Below, piece by piece: positions 36,861 through 45,315 of a DNA stretch of 64,000 nucleotides; position 1 is the first letter of the stretch; every line of letters begins with the position of its first letter. The position numbers and the translations under genes were made by a program. Source of the stretch: Williamsia phyllosphaerae. Its GTDB lineage: Bacteria > Actinomycetota > Actinomycetes > Mycobacteriales > Mycobacteriaceae. The DNA is taken from the NCBI RefSeq assembly GCF_014635305.1, contig NZ_BMCS01000001.1, positions 2,666,001 through 2,730,000 on the forward strand, read 5' to 3'. The notes beneath the pieces are model-generated. The model was given only the letters and a program-made list of their open reading frames with translations, did no database searches and was not told where the DNA came from.

Positions 36861-38402
36861 CATGCCGATCGCCCCGGCGGACGGGCTCCAGGTGATCACG
36901 CCACGCTCGAAGGTCACCTTCACCCCGCCGTTGGGTTGCGGTACCTCGTCGGTGATCGCGAGACCGAAGGCGCGTGTCCACGCCTCGACGACGCCACCGC
37001 CGACGAGGTGGGTGCCGGTGGCGTCGGACCAGTAGACCCGCCCGCCCGATGCGACGTCCTGATGGCCGTCGTCGAACTCGGTGGTCGGGTAGGTGTCCGC
37101 CCTCGCGATCAGTGCGGCCACGGGTGCGGGTGAGGTGAGGAAACCCTTCGGGGTCCGGTACACCGCCGTCCGCTGGTAGTAGCGGCCGAGGATCCCCGAA
37201 CGAGTCACGGGGACAACAGGACTCAGGGCCTCGCCCCAGGCCGGATCGGGCTCGGCGGAGTCCTGGAACTCCCGGTACTCGGGGGTGGTCGGGACCCCGA
37301 AGTGCGCCAACTCGGCGACCTTCCACATCGCGTCCTTGGTCGACCGGTCGGTGCGCAGCAGGCCGAAGTTGTCCTCCGTCATCCCGTTCCCGGTCGCCCG
37401 GTCCCGCGTCGTGAACAGGAACACCGGTCCGGCGTAGGGGAGTTCGGCCCACTTGTCCAGGAAGTCGGCGATCACCGCGGACTGTTGCCCCTCGTCGAGC
37501 GTGGTGGTGGGCGCTCCGAACTCGGTGGCCCAGATCTTCTTCGCGCCGTCCCCGCGCGCGAGCATCAGTTCTCGCATCGCGCTGAGTTGTTGTCCGGGCG
37601 AGTTGGGCATCGTCCACGCGGATCCGAGGCTGAGGTCGTATTTGTAGGGGTGGAAGGAGAGGGCGTCGAAGCTGCCGCCCGCCCCCGCGTCGTACATCTG
37701 CTGCAGGAAGTCGACCGGATTCGCGGTGACCGCGGAGTCGATGACCGCGCCGAGGGCGCCGCCGACCACCGTTGCGTTCGGGTCGGCCGCCTTGACCGCG
37801 CGGTAGCCGGCCTTCAACAAGGCGGTGTAGGCGACCGGATCCGGTCGGGGGTCGAAGAAGATGGTGCCGTTCGGCTCGTTCCACATCTCGTACGCCGCGA
37901 TCGTCCCCCGGTACCGGGTGGCGACCGCCGACACGAACCTGCCGTAGGCCGCCGGGTCGGCCGGCTCGGCGTACGGGCCGGTCGATCCCGGTGCCGCGGC
38001 CCACGCCGGGGTGCTGCCGATGCTGACCAGGATGGACAGGTTCCGACGCGAGGCGTCGGCGATCAGACGATCCACGACCCGCCAGTCGTAGGTGCGCGAG
38101 TCGGTCGGCTGCACCAGCCCCCAGAACACCGGCAACCGCACCGAGCGCAACGAGGTGCCCGCGGCCAGGTCGAAGTCGGCGATCGTATCGGCGGGGCTGT
38201 TCCAATAGAGGTCGGCGGGGAACGCCACACCGAGGCTCGTCGACGACGTGGGGGATCCGGCGGCCGGTCCGACCGGCGCGGCCCGTGGGCGCTCCGACGA
38301 GTGGGTCAGGGTCACGGCGACGATTGCCGCCACGATGCACACGACCGCCACACCCAGCAGGCCGCGGCCGACGCCGCCGACCGGGAGGTGCGAACGTCGC
38401 AT
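36852..38402 (-). CDS. membrane-anchored clan GH-A glycoside hydrolase (GH39/PslG-like)
   Basis: A 516-residue protein with an N-terminal transmembrane helix (about 10-33), a short linker and a TIM-barrel hydrolase (about 55-400). The acid/base is Glu176 in YEMWNEPNG and the nucleophile Glu294 in WATEFGAP, the clan GH-A pair. The layout resembles GH39 enzymes such as PslG of the Pseudomonas Psl locus, which cleaves its own exopolysaccharide. A beta-rich C-terminal domain follows. I chose ATG 38402 with AAAGG upstream because it gives a normal signal anchor. The sister gene is at 40165. Confidence 0.83.
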   Translation of the reverse strand: MRRSHLPVGGVGRGLLGVAVVCIVAAIVAVTLTHSSERPRAAPVGPAAGSPTSSTSLGVAFPADLYWNSPADTIADFDLAAGTSLRSVRLPVFWGLVQPTDSRTYDWRVVDRLIADASRRNLSILVSIGSTPAWAAAPGSTGPYAEPADPAAYGRFVSAVATRYRGTIAAYEMWNEPNGTIFFDPRPDPVAYTALLKAGYRAVKAADPNATVVGGALGAVIDSAVTANPVDFLQQMYDAGAGGSFDALSFHPYKYDLSLGSAWTMPNSPGQQLSAMRELMLARGDGAKKIWATEFGAPTTTLDEGQQSAVIADFLDKWAELPYAGPVFLFTTRDRATGNGMTEDNFGLLRTDRSTKDAMWKVAELAHFGVPTTPEYREFQDSAEPDPAWGEALSPVVPVTRSGILGRYYQRTAVYRTPKGFLTSPAPVAALIARADTYPTTEFDDGHQDVASGGRVYWSDATGTHLVGGGVVEAWTRAFGLAITDEVPQPNGGVKVTFERGVITWSPSAGAIGMRS

Positions 38403-38802
38403 GCACAGCCTTTCGCGATACCCCCGCGGGAGGAGACGATGAGGCTGAGTGAACCACACACACCTCGGCTCGGGCGACGGACTGCCTCCATTTGCGTTGC
38501 CGGTGCCCGATCCGGTGGTCGACGAAACGAAATCCGGGCCGAAACCGATAGAAAGTCGCCCACCGAATGGGGGCGCGGTATCGGGTCGGAATACGGGCGG
38601 GTAAAAAACTGCTTCGCCACGCAAAATGACTGGGTCGGCACCCGCCCTCTCGGGGGCGGACAACCTATAGTTTCTTCATGTGACGCCGACGGTGTTCGAC
38701 GCCTCGGCGGCGTCGCGTCCGTGACACACCGGCTCGACGACGCTCCGGTGGGCACTGCCTGTACATCCGCCCGCACGCGGCGACCCGAGGGGACAGACAC
38801 CG
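38403..38802. other. 400-nt divergent intergenic region
   Basis: The region lies between the glycoside hydrolase and the acyltransferase genes. An AT-rich patch occurs at about 38590-38640, a CCGCC...GGCGG hairpin near 38643-38659 and a TATAGT -10-like hexamer at 38666-38671. The last would give a leader of about 130 nt before ATG 38803, with GC-rich inverted repeats (GACGCC...GGCGTC). Probably promoters for both genes. No protein-coding features recognised. Confidence 0.45.
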
Positions 38803-40062
38803 ATGAGCGAACATCCACCGGAGATCCGCGAGAGCGTCGTCCCGCAGCCTCCGGAACGGAAGTTCCGCGGACGCATCCGGGGACTCGACGGGCCGCGTGG
38901 CATCGCCTGCATGGCGATTCTCGCCGTGCACGTCGTGGGCCATTACTCCCCGGACACCGCAGCATCCGGGAAACTGCAGCTGCTCGGTCAGGCGCTGATC
39001 TTCTTCTTCGCCCTGTCGGGGTTCCTGCTGTTCCTGCCGATCGTGCGCGACCTGTTCCTGGCCAAGACCTCGCAACCCGACATCCGCGCCTACGCCATCC
39101 ATCGCGCCCTGCGCATCTTCCCCGCGTATCTGCTGATCTTCCTGATCACCAACTACGTCCTGCAGGCGTCGTTCGTGGACAACGCACAGAAGACCCTGAC
39201 CGTGGGATCGGACTCCGGCACCGGCATGATCACCGACGTCTGGTCGCTGCTCGCGAACCTCACGCTGGTCCAGACCTATTTCCCGTCGCTGATCCAGACC
39301 GGCATCAACCCGGCGTGGTCGTTGTCGTTGGAGATCGCGTTCTACGTGTCGCTGCCGTTCTTCGGCGCGCTGATGTTCGCCCTGCACCGCCGTCGCGGCT
39401 GGAGTCCGTTCGCGAGTGCGATGGTCGCCCCGGTCGCGCTGATCGTGCTCGGCAGTGTGGGCAAGGTGTTCGCGTCCTGGTTGAGCAACCGGGACGGCAT
39501 CACCGATGTGATCGAACAGAACTTCGGGCCGAACTGGGCCGCGGTCGTGCTGCGCAGCTTCCTCGGTGGCAGCGACGCCTTCGCGTTCGGCATGATCGCG
39601 GTCGTGCTGTTCGTCGCGGTCGGCACCGGCAACATCGGTCCGGCCGCCGCGCGACGGATCCGGCTGTGGTCGATCATCGCGCTGTTCCCCTCGCTGCTGG
39701 TGATGTTGGTACTGCTGATCGTGCAGTCCAATTTCCAGGTCACCGCCACGTCCCTCGCCTCGGGCCTGATCATCCTGATCATCGTGTTGCCGCTCGCCGA
39801 GGGCAAGGACTCGAAGTTGGCGGACTGGCTCGACTGGAAGCCGTTCGAATACCTGGGTCGGATCTCGCTGAGCATTTATCTGTGGCATTTCCCGCTGTTG
39901 ATGGTGCTCGGGCGGTGGGGACTGATGGCCGGCGACAATTGGGGCGGACTGTTCCGCAATTTTCTGCTGCTCTCGGCGGCATCGATTCTGTGCGGCGCCG
40001 TCACCTATCAATATGTGGAAAGACCTGCCGTCAATTACGCCCGAAAGTTCAAATCTCGATAG
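38803..40062 (+). CDS. acyltransferase 3 family membrane O-acyltransferase (OafA-like)
   Basis: A 419-residue integral membrane acyltransferase with ten or so helices. The family start is seen as RGLDGPRGIACMAILAVHVVGH (catalytic His near 45-46), then FFFALSGFLLFLP, the RALRIFPAYLL motif and, late, SLSIYLWHFPLL. It transfers acetyl or other acyl groups to exported glycans. The N-terminal 30 residues are cytoplasmic and charged. The start ATG 38803 has GAGGGGA upstream. It would provide acyl groups that the neighbouring hydrolases could remove or exchange (inference). Confidence 0.9.
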   Translation: MSEHPPEIRESVVPQPPERKFRGRIRGLDGPRGIACMAILAVHVVGHYSPDTAASGKLQLLGQALIFFFALSGFLLFLPIVRDLFLAKTSQPDIRAYAIHRALRIFPAYLLIFLITNYVLQASFVDNAQKTLTVGSDSGTGMITDVWSLLANLTLVQTYFPSLIQTGINPAWSLSLEIAFYVSLPFFGALMFALHRRRGWSPFASAMVAPVALIVLGSVGKVFASWLSNRDGITDVIEQNFGPNWAAVVLRSFLGGSDAFAFGMIAVVLFVAVGTGNIGPAAARRIRLWSIIALFPSLLVMLVLLIVQSNFQVTATSLASGLIILIIVLPLAEGKDSKLADWLDWKPFEYLGRISLSIYLWHFPLLMVLGRWGLMAGDNWGGLFRNFLLLSAASILCGAVTYQYVERPAVNYARKFKSR

Positions 40063-40078
40063 CTGTACATCGCTATAC

Positions 40079-40107
40079 TGCAGTTTATTGAGGATCAAGC
40101 AACTGCA
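40079..40107. repeat. inverted repeat upstream of the second glycoside hydrolase
   Basis: TGCAGTT (40079-40085) and AACTGCA (40101-40107) are perfect inverted arms around a 15-nt loop that contains GAGG (40090-40093). Just upstream, ATAGC and GCTAT (about 40059-40075) form another small inverted repeat. The set lies between the acyltransferase stop and the glycoside hydrolase and could be a terminator, an operator or a hairpin that hides a ribosome-binding site. Confidence 0.4.
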
Positions 40108-40164
40108 ACGGCCCCCTCCGGGCGTCACCGCCCTCGTCCCGGCGTCGCCTGTGTCGCGCTGATC

Positions 40165-41676
40165 GTGACGATGGTGGCGCTGATGGTCGCCGGGTGCACC
40201 GGTGCGAGCCCGACGGGCGTACCGAGGAGCAGTACCCAGCCGTCGTCGTTGGCGTCGCCCACCCCGTTGGTCGAGCTCGGGGTCAACGGCGGCAGCCTGA
40301 TGATCGTCTCCGACGACGAGGTCCTCGCGAAGTCGCTGAACGCCATGGTCGACCTCGGCGCCACCATGCTGCGACTCGACATCGCCTGGCCCGTCGTCGA
40401 ACCCGTGCAGGGAACGTTGAACTGGGCGCCGGTCGACCGGGTCGTCGACGCCGCACGCAAGCGGGGGATCCGCGTGATCGGCATCGTGGACTACACGCCG
40501 CAGTGGGAGTCGGGCATCGGCAACCCGATCGCGCAGCGTCCGAGTTCGGTGTCGGAGTTCGGACGCTTCGCAGGCGATGTCGCCGATCACTTCGACGGTC
40601 GACTGGCGGGATACGAGATCTGGAACGAGCCGAACGGGGGTTACTTCTTTCGTCCGGGGCCCGATCCCGAGTACTACACGGCCATGCTGCGATCCGCCTA
40701 CCGCGCCATCAAAGCGGTCGATCGGGACAACCTGGTGATCGGCGGATCGCTTGCCACCGCGGTGGATTCGAGTCTCACGATGAACGGGCTGCGTTTCCTC
40801 AAGCGCATGTACGCCGCGGGGGCAGCAGGATATTTCGATGCGCTGGCCGTGCACCCCTACTCCTATCCGGAGTCGTTCTCGGCCGACCCTCTCGATCCCG
40901 TCTCGGCGATGCGGATGGTCTCCGACATGTACGCGCAGATGCGAGCGCACGGCGACGGCGGCAAGAAGATGTGGGCGACCGAGATGGGTTATCCGACAAG
41001 GGGAGACCTGCCGTCGGACACCAAGATCCAATCCGATGTGGTGACGCGGTCGGTGCAGGAGTGGTCCCAGCTGTCCTATGCCGGTCCGGCGATCATCCAC
41101 GAGCTCCGCGACCGCGCCGCCGGCACCGGTGACCGCGAGGACTCGTTCGGCGTACTCGCCACCGACTTCTCACCGAAACCGCTGTACAAGAGTCTGCGAA
41201 CTCTGGTCAGAATGCATGTCGTCGACGACCCGACCTATCGTCGACTGCTCGGGTCCGCCGAGGCCAGCGGCCTGGATCTCGGCGGCCCGGTGACCCCCTG
41301 GTACCGATCTGCATCGCGACGGGGGATAGCGCAGTTGCGTCAGGAGTTCGCCAACGGTCTGGTGATCTGCACTCGTGACGACTGCTTCGCGTCGCCGACA
41401 CCGGTGGGCAGGTATCTCGATCGAGCCGGCGCCACCCCGGTCGGGCCGTTCGTCGACGGACGGCAGATCGCGCGCGGTGTGCGGCTGATCACCGTGTTCT
41501 ACTCCCCGCGGTCGGGCGCCCATTCGCTCAGCGGTGAGATGCTGGACCGATGGCGCCCCGAGTACGGATTCCCGATGACCGATGAGTACATCGACGGCAA
41601 CAGCCGTGTCGTCCGTTGCGAGCACGTGACCATGCGTAAGGCGTTCGGCGAGCCGGTCGTGATCGAACGGTCATGA
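40165..41676 (+). CDS. lipoprotein clan GH-A glycoside hydrolase (GH39/PslG-like); 5' end uncertain
   Basis: A TIM-barrel hydrolase with acid/base Glu155 (YEIWNEPNG) and nucleophile Glu273 (WATEMGYPT), numbered from GTG 40165. It is a paralogue of the 36852 protein. A lipobox MVAGC is present, but this start leaves only ten residues before Cys11, with no basic n-region. The open frame continues upstream to 40063 and encodes RHRPRPGVACVALIV, a proper signal peptide, but without ATG, GTG or TTG in frame. A one-base indel in the C-run at 40112-40116 would join it to TTG 40088 (MRIKQLQR). Either an atypical start or a frameshift. It overlaps hydrolase 4 by ATGA. Confidence 0.78.
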   Translation: MTMVALMVAGCTGASPTGVPRSSTQPSSLASPTPLVELGVNGGSLMIVSDDEVLAKSLNAMVDLGATMLRLDIAWPVVEPVQGTLNWAPVDRVVDAARKRGIRVIGIVDYTPQWESGIGNPIAQRPSSVSEFGRFAGDVADHFDGRLAGYEIWNEPNGGYFFRPGPDPEYYTAMLRSAYRAIKAVDRDNLVIGGSLATAVDSSLTMNGLRFLKRMYAAGAAGYFDALAVHPYSYPESFSADPLDPVSAMRMVSDMYAQMRAHGDGGKKMWATEMGYPTRGDLPSDTKIQSDVVTRSVQEWSQLSYAGPAIIHELRDRAAGTGDREDSFGVLATDFSPKPLYKSLRTLVRMHVVDDPTYRRLLGSAEASGLDLGGPVTPWYRSASRRGIAQLRQEFANGLVICTRDDCFASPTPVGRYLDRAGATPVGPFVDGRQIARGVRLITVFYSPRSGAHSLSGEMLDRWRPEYGFPMTDEYIDGNSRVVRCEHVTMRKAFGEPVVIERS

Positions 41677-42860
41677 CCGGGCGGCTCAAGGCGGCCCTCG
41701 CGGTGATCGCGGTGCTGATCGTCGCGATCCTCGCGATCGGTTCGTTCGTGCTCTGGCCGGTGATCTCGCCGAGTACCCCCGATCTCGCGGTACCCGGCGG
41801 GTCGGCGCCCGGCGCGGTCGTCGAGGCGACCGCGAAGACCGACCTGCCCATCCTGATGCAGATCTCCCGCGCCAAGGGCACCGTCGTCGAGTACATGTCG
41901 ACCGACCCGACCGGTCGGCCGGTGCAGGTGTCCGGCGTCGGATTCGAGCCCGGCGGGGATGCGCCCGAGGGTGGCTGGCCGGTGGTCGCGCTCGCCCACG
42001 GCACGGTGGGTATCGACGACGCCTGTGCCCCATCGCGTTCGGCCGAACTCGGCGGACTGATCGGCATCGCGCAGGCGTTGGTCGGCGCCGGGTATGCGGT
42101 CGCGGTGCCCGACTATCAGGGACTGGGTTCGCCGGGGGAGCACCCCTATCTCGACTCACCGACCGCAGGCCGCAACGTCATCGACTCCATCCGGGCGGTG
42201 CGAACGGTGTTCGGCAACGTGTCGAACCGGTGGGCCGGCTATGGGGGTTCGCAGGGGGGCGGCGCCATCTGGGCCGCCAACGAGGAGAGTGCGCGCTACG
42301 CCCCCGAACTGTCACCGGTGGGGACCGTCGATGCCGCCCCGGCCGCCGACGTCGTGGGTCTGGTGGCAAAGGCGCGGGCGGGCACCCTCACCTCCGATCA
42401 GCGCGCCGCAATGCAGTTGATCATCGAAGCGGCTGCCCGGATCGACCCCGCGTTCGTGCGCGACGACTATCGGACGGCCACGGCCGCGGCCGAATGGGAC
42501 GTGCTCTCCGCCTGTTCGGGCCCGCTGGTGTCCCGCAGAGACGCAGCGATCGCGGCACTGGGGCCCGGCGACGTCGGACCGCGCAGTGATGCCGCTGCGG
42601 CACGATTGACCGAACTGCTCCGGTCCTACGCCCTGCCCCGGATGAAGGCGAGTGCACCGATGCTCGTCCTCTACGGCGACGCGGACACCTTCATCGACCC
42701 CGAATGGACCCGGGACGCGGTCCGACGATCGTGCGCCCTCGGCAGCGTCGTCGAATCGAGTGATCAGCCCGGGAAGGGCCATGGCGACGTCGACATCTCC
42801 AGTGCCCTCGGATGGTTGAAGGACCGGTTCGACGGCAAGCCCGCTCCCTCGAACTGCTGA
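41673..42860 (+). CDS. LIP-family alpha/beta hydrolase 4, membrane-anchored
   Basis: A 395-residue paralogue of the three hydrolases at 31-36 kb. An N-terminal helix (about 7-30) lacks a lipobox. The core has LAHGTVGI near 108, VPDYQGLGSPG near 145, elbow GGSQGG (Ser193), the acid in GDADTFID and His in GKGHGD. The oxyanion-region phenylalanine of the paralogues is leucine here (ALAHG). It is coupled by ATGA to the glycoside hydrolase lipoprotein, so the two are very likely made together. Its stop shares a base with the TetR start. Confidence 0.85.
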   Translation: MTGRLKAALAVIAVLIVAILAIGSFVLWPVISPSTPDLAVPGGSAPGAVVEATAKTDLPILMQISRAKGTVVEYMSTDPTGRPVQVSGVGFEPGGDAPEGGWPVVALAHGTVGIDDACAPSRSAELGGLIGIAQALVGAGYAVAVPDYQGLGSPGEHPYLDSPTAGRNVIDSIRAVRTVFGNVSNRWAGYGGSQGGGAIWAANEESARYAPELSPVGTVDAAPAADVVGLVAKARAGTLTSDQRAAMQLIIEAAARIDPAFVRDDYRTATAAAEWDVLSACSGPLVSRRDAAIAALGPGDVGPRSDAAAARLTELLRSYALPRMKASAPMLVLYGDADTFIDPEWTRDAVRRSCALGSVVESSDQPGKGHGDVDISSALGWLKDRFDGKPAPSNC

Positions 42861-43483
42861 TGGGTCAGGACATGCCGGACACCGAGCACCCCGAACACGC
42901 GCCGACGCGGCGCAGCGCGGCCAAGGCGGCGCGTCGAGACGAACTGTTGGCCGCGGCGGCCCGACTGATGGCCGAGCGGGGGTACGCCAGCGTGCGTCTG
43001 GAGGACATCGGCGCGGCGGTCGGCATCAGCGGTCCGGCGATGTACCGACACTTCTCCAACAAGCACGACCTGCTGGCCCAGATGCTCGTCGACGTGTCCC
43101 GCCGCCTGCTCACAGGTGGCGCCGCCGTCATCGAGCGTCGCGATGCACCCGCGACCGCGATCCGGAGGCTGATCGCGTTCCACGTCGATTTCGCGCTGAC
43201 CGAGCCGGATCTGATCGAGGTGCAGTACCGGGATCTGTCGTCACTCGACACCGGCGCACGCCACGACGTGCGCCGCCTGCAGCGCCAGTACGTCGACCTG
43301 TGGGTCGACGTGTTGGAGGCACTCATGGGCGTGCCACGTGCGGACGCGTCCACACGCGCCCAGGCGATGTTCGGTCTCATCAACTCCGCACCGCGTCTGC
43401 CGGGCCTGCCGACCGAACGGGCGCGGGAACTCCTGGCCGCCATGGCCCTCGGTGCGGTGACCGTGGACCCCCGATCGGATTGA
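42860..43483 (+). CDS. TetR family regulator of the EPS region
   Basis: A 207-residue TetR protein. The helix-turn-helix is VRLEDIGAAVGISGPAMYRH (about residues 46-65), followed by FSNKHDLLAQML; the C-terminal domain is of the mycobacterial FadR/KstR-like type with a lipid-binding look (YRDLSSLDTGARHDVRRLQR). ATG 42860 overlaps the hydrolase 4 stop; ATG 42872 is possible. Because it is cotranscribed with the hydrolase/glycosidase pair, it may regulate that operon in response to an acyl compound (inference). Confidence 0.83.
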   Translation: MGQDMPDTEHPEHAPTRRSAAKAARRDELLAAAARLMAERGYASVRLEDIGAAVGISGPAMYRHFSNKHDLLAQMLVDVSRRLLTGGAAVIERRDAPATAIRRLIAFHVDFALTEPDLIEVQYRDLSSLDTGARHDVRRLQRQYVDLWVDVLEALMGVPRADASTRAQAMFGLINSAPRLPGLPTERARELLAAMALGAVTVDPRSD

Positions 43484-43802
43484 CCCGCTGGTCGGGGCGT
43501 CTCGTGGCGCGGTCTGTCGGAGAACATCTCGTGACGGCGATGTGACAACCGGAGTTCGTTGAAACTGTGGTGACCTCAAACGAGGATTTTCGGTAACGAA
43601 TGTGTGCTGATGAACGAATTAGCCGTCAAGAACGCGAAAAGTGGCCTGCGGGCACCGCCTGATTCCCTTAGGCTATCGAAAGATAGCGCGAGCAGGGCGG
43701 TGGCACACACGACCCCGTGGTCCACGTCGCATCGTTTGTCGGAGATCGCACAGAGTGGTGCGCGGGTTCGTCTGGCCAGTTCGTCACCGTGAGGAAGTCG
43801 CA
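43484..43802. other. 319-nt leader/promoter region of the initiating transferase
   Basis: The region lies between the TetR gene and the glycosylphosphotransferase. An AT-richer stretch (about 43555-43625) probably holds the promoter. A nested stem-loop at 43653-43702 follows, and GAGGA at 43791-43795 is the ribosome-binding site. No coding features are recognised: the open frame reading into the gene from 43641 is Arg-rich and non-conserved. A c-di-AMP or c-di-GMP riboswitch was considered but no consensus elements could be matched. Confidence 0.5.
43653..43702 (+). ncRNA. nested stem-loop in the leader of the glycosylphosphotransferase gene
   Basis: The outer arms CACCGCC (43653-43659) and GGCGGTG (43696-43702) are perfectly complementary over seven pairs. 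Inside, GCTATC (43672-43677) and GATAGC (43682-43687) form a perfect six-base stem closed by a GAAA tetraloop. The structure is about 100 nt upstream of the start codon and on its coding strand. It could be a regulatory leader RNA; no known class is recognised. Confidence 0.4.
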
Positions 43803-45308
43803 GTGTCCATACCGTTCCGCGTCTCCACGACGCGTCGCTCCGCCGCATCGACCACCGACGCGCGATTCGTGCAGCCACGTTCACAGAGCTGGCTGTACCG
43901 ATACGCCGCCCGGGCCCGCTTCGTCGATCTGGTCGTCGTCCTCACCGCGGTGCTCGTCGCGCTGATCGTCCGGTTCGGATACGACCTGACCCATACTTTC
44001 GGCTCTTTCAGCTGGCCGGCCATCGTCGCCGCACTGTTGATCGCCGTGTCCTGGTTCGCCATGCTGCGTGTCACCCAGAGCTCCGACCGCCGTGTGCTCG
44101 GAGGTGGACCCACCGAGTACAGCCGCGTGGTCACCTCGTCGGTGATGACGTTCGGCGTGTTCGCGATCGTCTGCCAACTCCTCAACCTGAGCATCGCCCG
44201 CGGGTTCCTCGCCGTGGCCTTCCCGCTCGGCACCGTCATGCTGCTGCTCGCCCGATGGGGGATGCGCCGCCACCTGGTGGGGATGCGCAAGTCGCGCAAG
44301 TATCTCGAACGGGTGCTGATCATGGGCGGCGTCCGATCGGCCAAGCCGATGATCGACCGTCTGCAGCAGAACCCCGAGCTCGGCTACGAGGTCGTGGGTC
44401 TCTGCGTGCCGATCGGCAAGCCGTCCGACCCCGAGATCATCGAGTCGTTCGGGTACGAGATCCCCGTCTTCGGTGACTTCTCCGACGCGCGCAGCGCGGT
44501 GGCACTGTCCGGCGCCACGACCGTCGCCGTCACCTCCGCCGAGGTCCTCGGGCACTCGGCGATGCGCGAGCTGTCCTGGGACCTCGACGACATGGACGTG
44601 GAGATGCTCGTCTCGCCCGGCGTCACCGACGTCGCGGGACCCCGCATGATGGTCCGACCCGTCGCGGGCCTGCCGCTGCTGCACATCGACAAGCCCAGCT
44701 ACCAGGGTGCCAACCAGTTCCTCAAGTCCGCGTTCGACCGCATCGCCACCTCACTGCTGCTGCTGATGCTCTCGCCGGTGCTGCTGGCGTGCGCGATCGC
44801 GGTGAAGGTGACCTCGCCCGGGCCGGTCTTCTACAAGGGCGAGCGCATCGGCGTCGGCAACGAGGCGTTCCCGATGTGGAAGTTCCGATCGATGGTCGTC
44901 GACGCAGACCAGCAGCGCGAGTTGCTGGCCGCGCAGAATCAGGGCAACGGCGTCCTGTTCAAGATCCAGGACGACCCGCGCGTGACCCGCGTCGGCAAGT
45001 TCCTGCGTCGCTACAGCCTCGACGAGCTGCCGCAGCTGTTCAACGTGATGGGTGGATCGATGAGCCTGGTGGGCCCTCGCCCACCGCTGCGCGAAGAGGT
45101 CGAGACCTACGACCATGTCGTCACCCGCCGGATGTTGGTGCGTCCCGGCATCACCGGACTGTGGCAGGTCTCGGGCCGCTCGGATCTGTCCTGGGAGGAA
45201 TCGGTCCGTCTCGACCTGTCCTACGTCGAGAACTGGTCGATCATGCAGGACGTGCTCATCCTGTGGCGCACCGCGCGTGCGGTGCGCAAGAGCGACGGCG
45301 CGTACTGA
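43803..45308 (+). CDS. initiating polyprenyl-phosphate glycosyl-1-phosphate transferase (WbaP/CpsE-like)
   Basis: A 501-residue enzyme with four N-terminal helices (about 35-150), a CoA-binding-like Rossmann domain (about 165-280) and a C-terminal bacterial sugar transferase domain. The last starts SAFDRIATSLLLLMLSP and includes SPGPVFYKGERIG, MWKFRSM, RRYSLDELPQLFNV, SLVGPRPP and RPGITGLWQVSGR. It places the first sugar-1-phosphate on the lipid carrier and so starts each repeat unit. GTG 43803 has GAGGA upstream. It closes the EPS locus. Confidence 0.93.
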   Translation: MSIPFRVSTTRRSAASTTDARFVQPRSQSWLYRYAARARFVDLVVVLTAVLVALIVRFGYDLTHTFGSFSWPAIVAALLIAVSWFAMLRVTQSSDRRVLGGGPTEYSRVVTSSVMTFGVFAIVCQLLNLSIARGFLAVAFPLGTVMLLLARWGMRRHLVGMRKSRKYLERVLIMGGVRSAKPMIDRLQQNPELGYEVVGLCVPIGKPSDPEIIESFGYEIPVFGDFSDARSAVALSGATTVAVTSAEVLGHSAMRELSWDLDDMDVEMLVSPGVTDVAGPRMMVRPVAGLPLLHIDKPSYQGANQFLKSAFDRIATSLLLLMLSPVLLACAIAVKVTSPGPVFYKGERIGVGNEAFPMWKFRSMVVDADQQRELLAAQNQGNGVLFKIQDDPRVTRVGKFLRRYSLDELPQLFNVMGGSMSLVGPRPPLREEVETYDHVVTRRMLVRPGITGLWQVSGRSDLSWEESVRLDLSYVENWSIMQDVLILWRTARAVRKSDGAY

Positions 45309-45315
45309 CCCCTGC

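Noticed and set aside
38665-41100. 811-codon open frame antisense to the acyltransferase and glycosidase
   Set aside because: Low-complexity Arg/His/Gln/Asp composition and no motifs, while both sense-strand genes are well supported.
43672-43687. ANTAR target RNA for the regulator at 20804
   Set aside because: ANTAR targets are paired stems with six-base loops; this hairpin has a GAAA tetraloop and no partner hairpin of that form.
43484-43802. Cyclic dinucleotide riboswitch upstream of the initiating transferase
   Set aside because: A GNRA-capped hairpin is present, but I could not match the conserved core of the c-di-GMP or c-di-AMP classes; kept only as an unclassified stem-loop.
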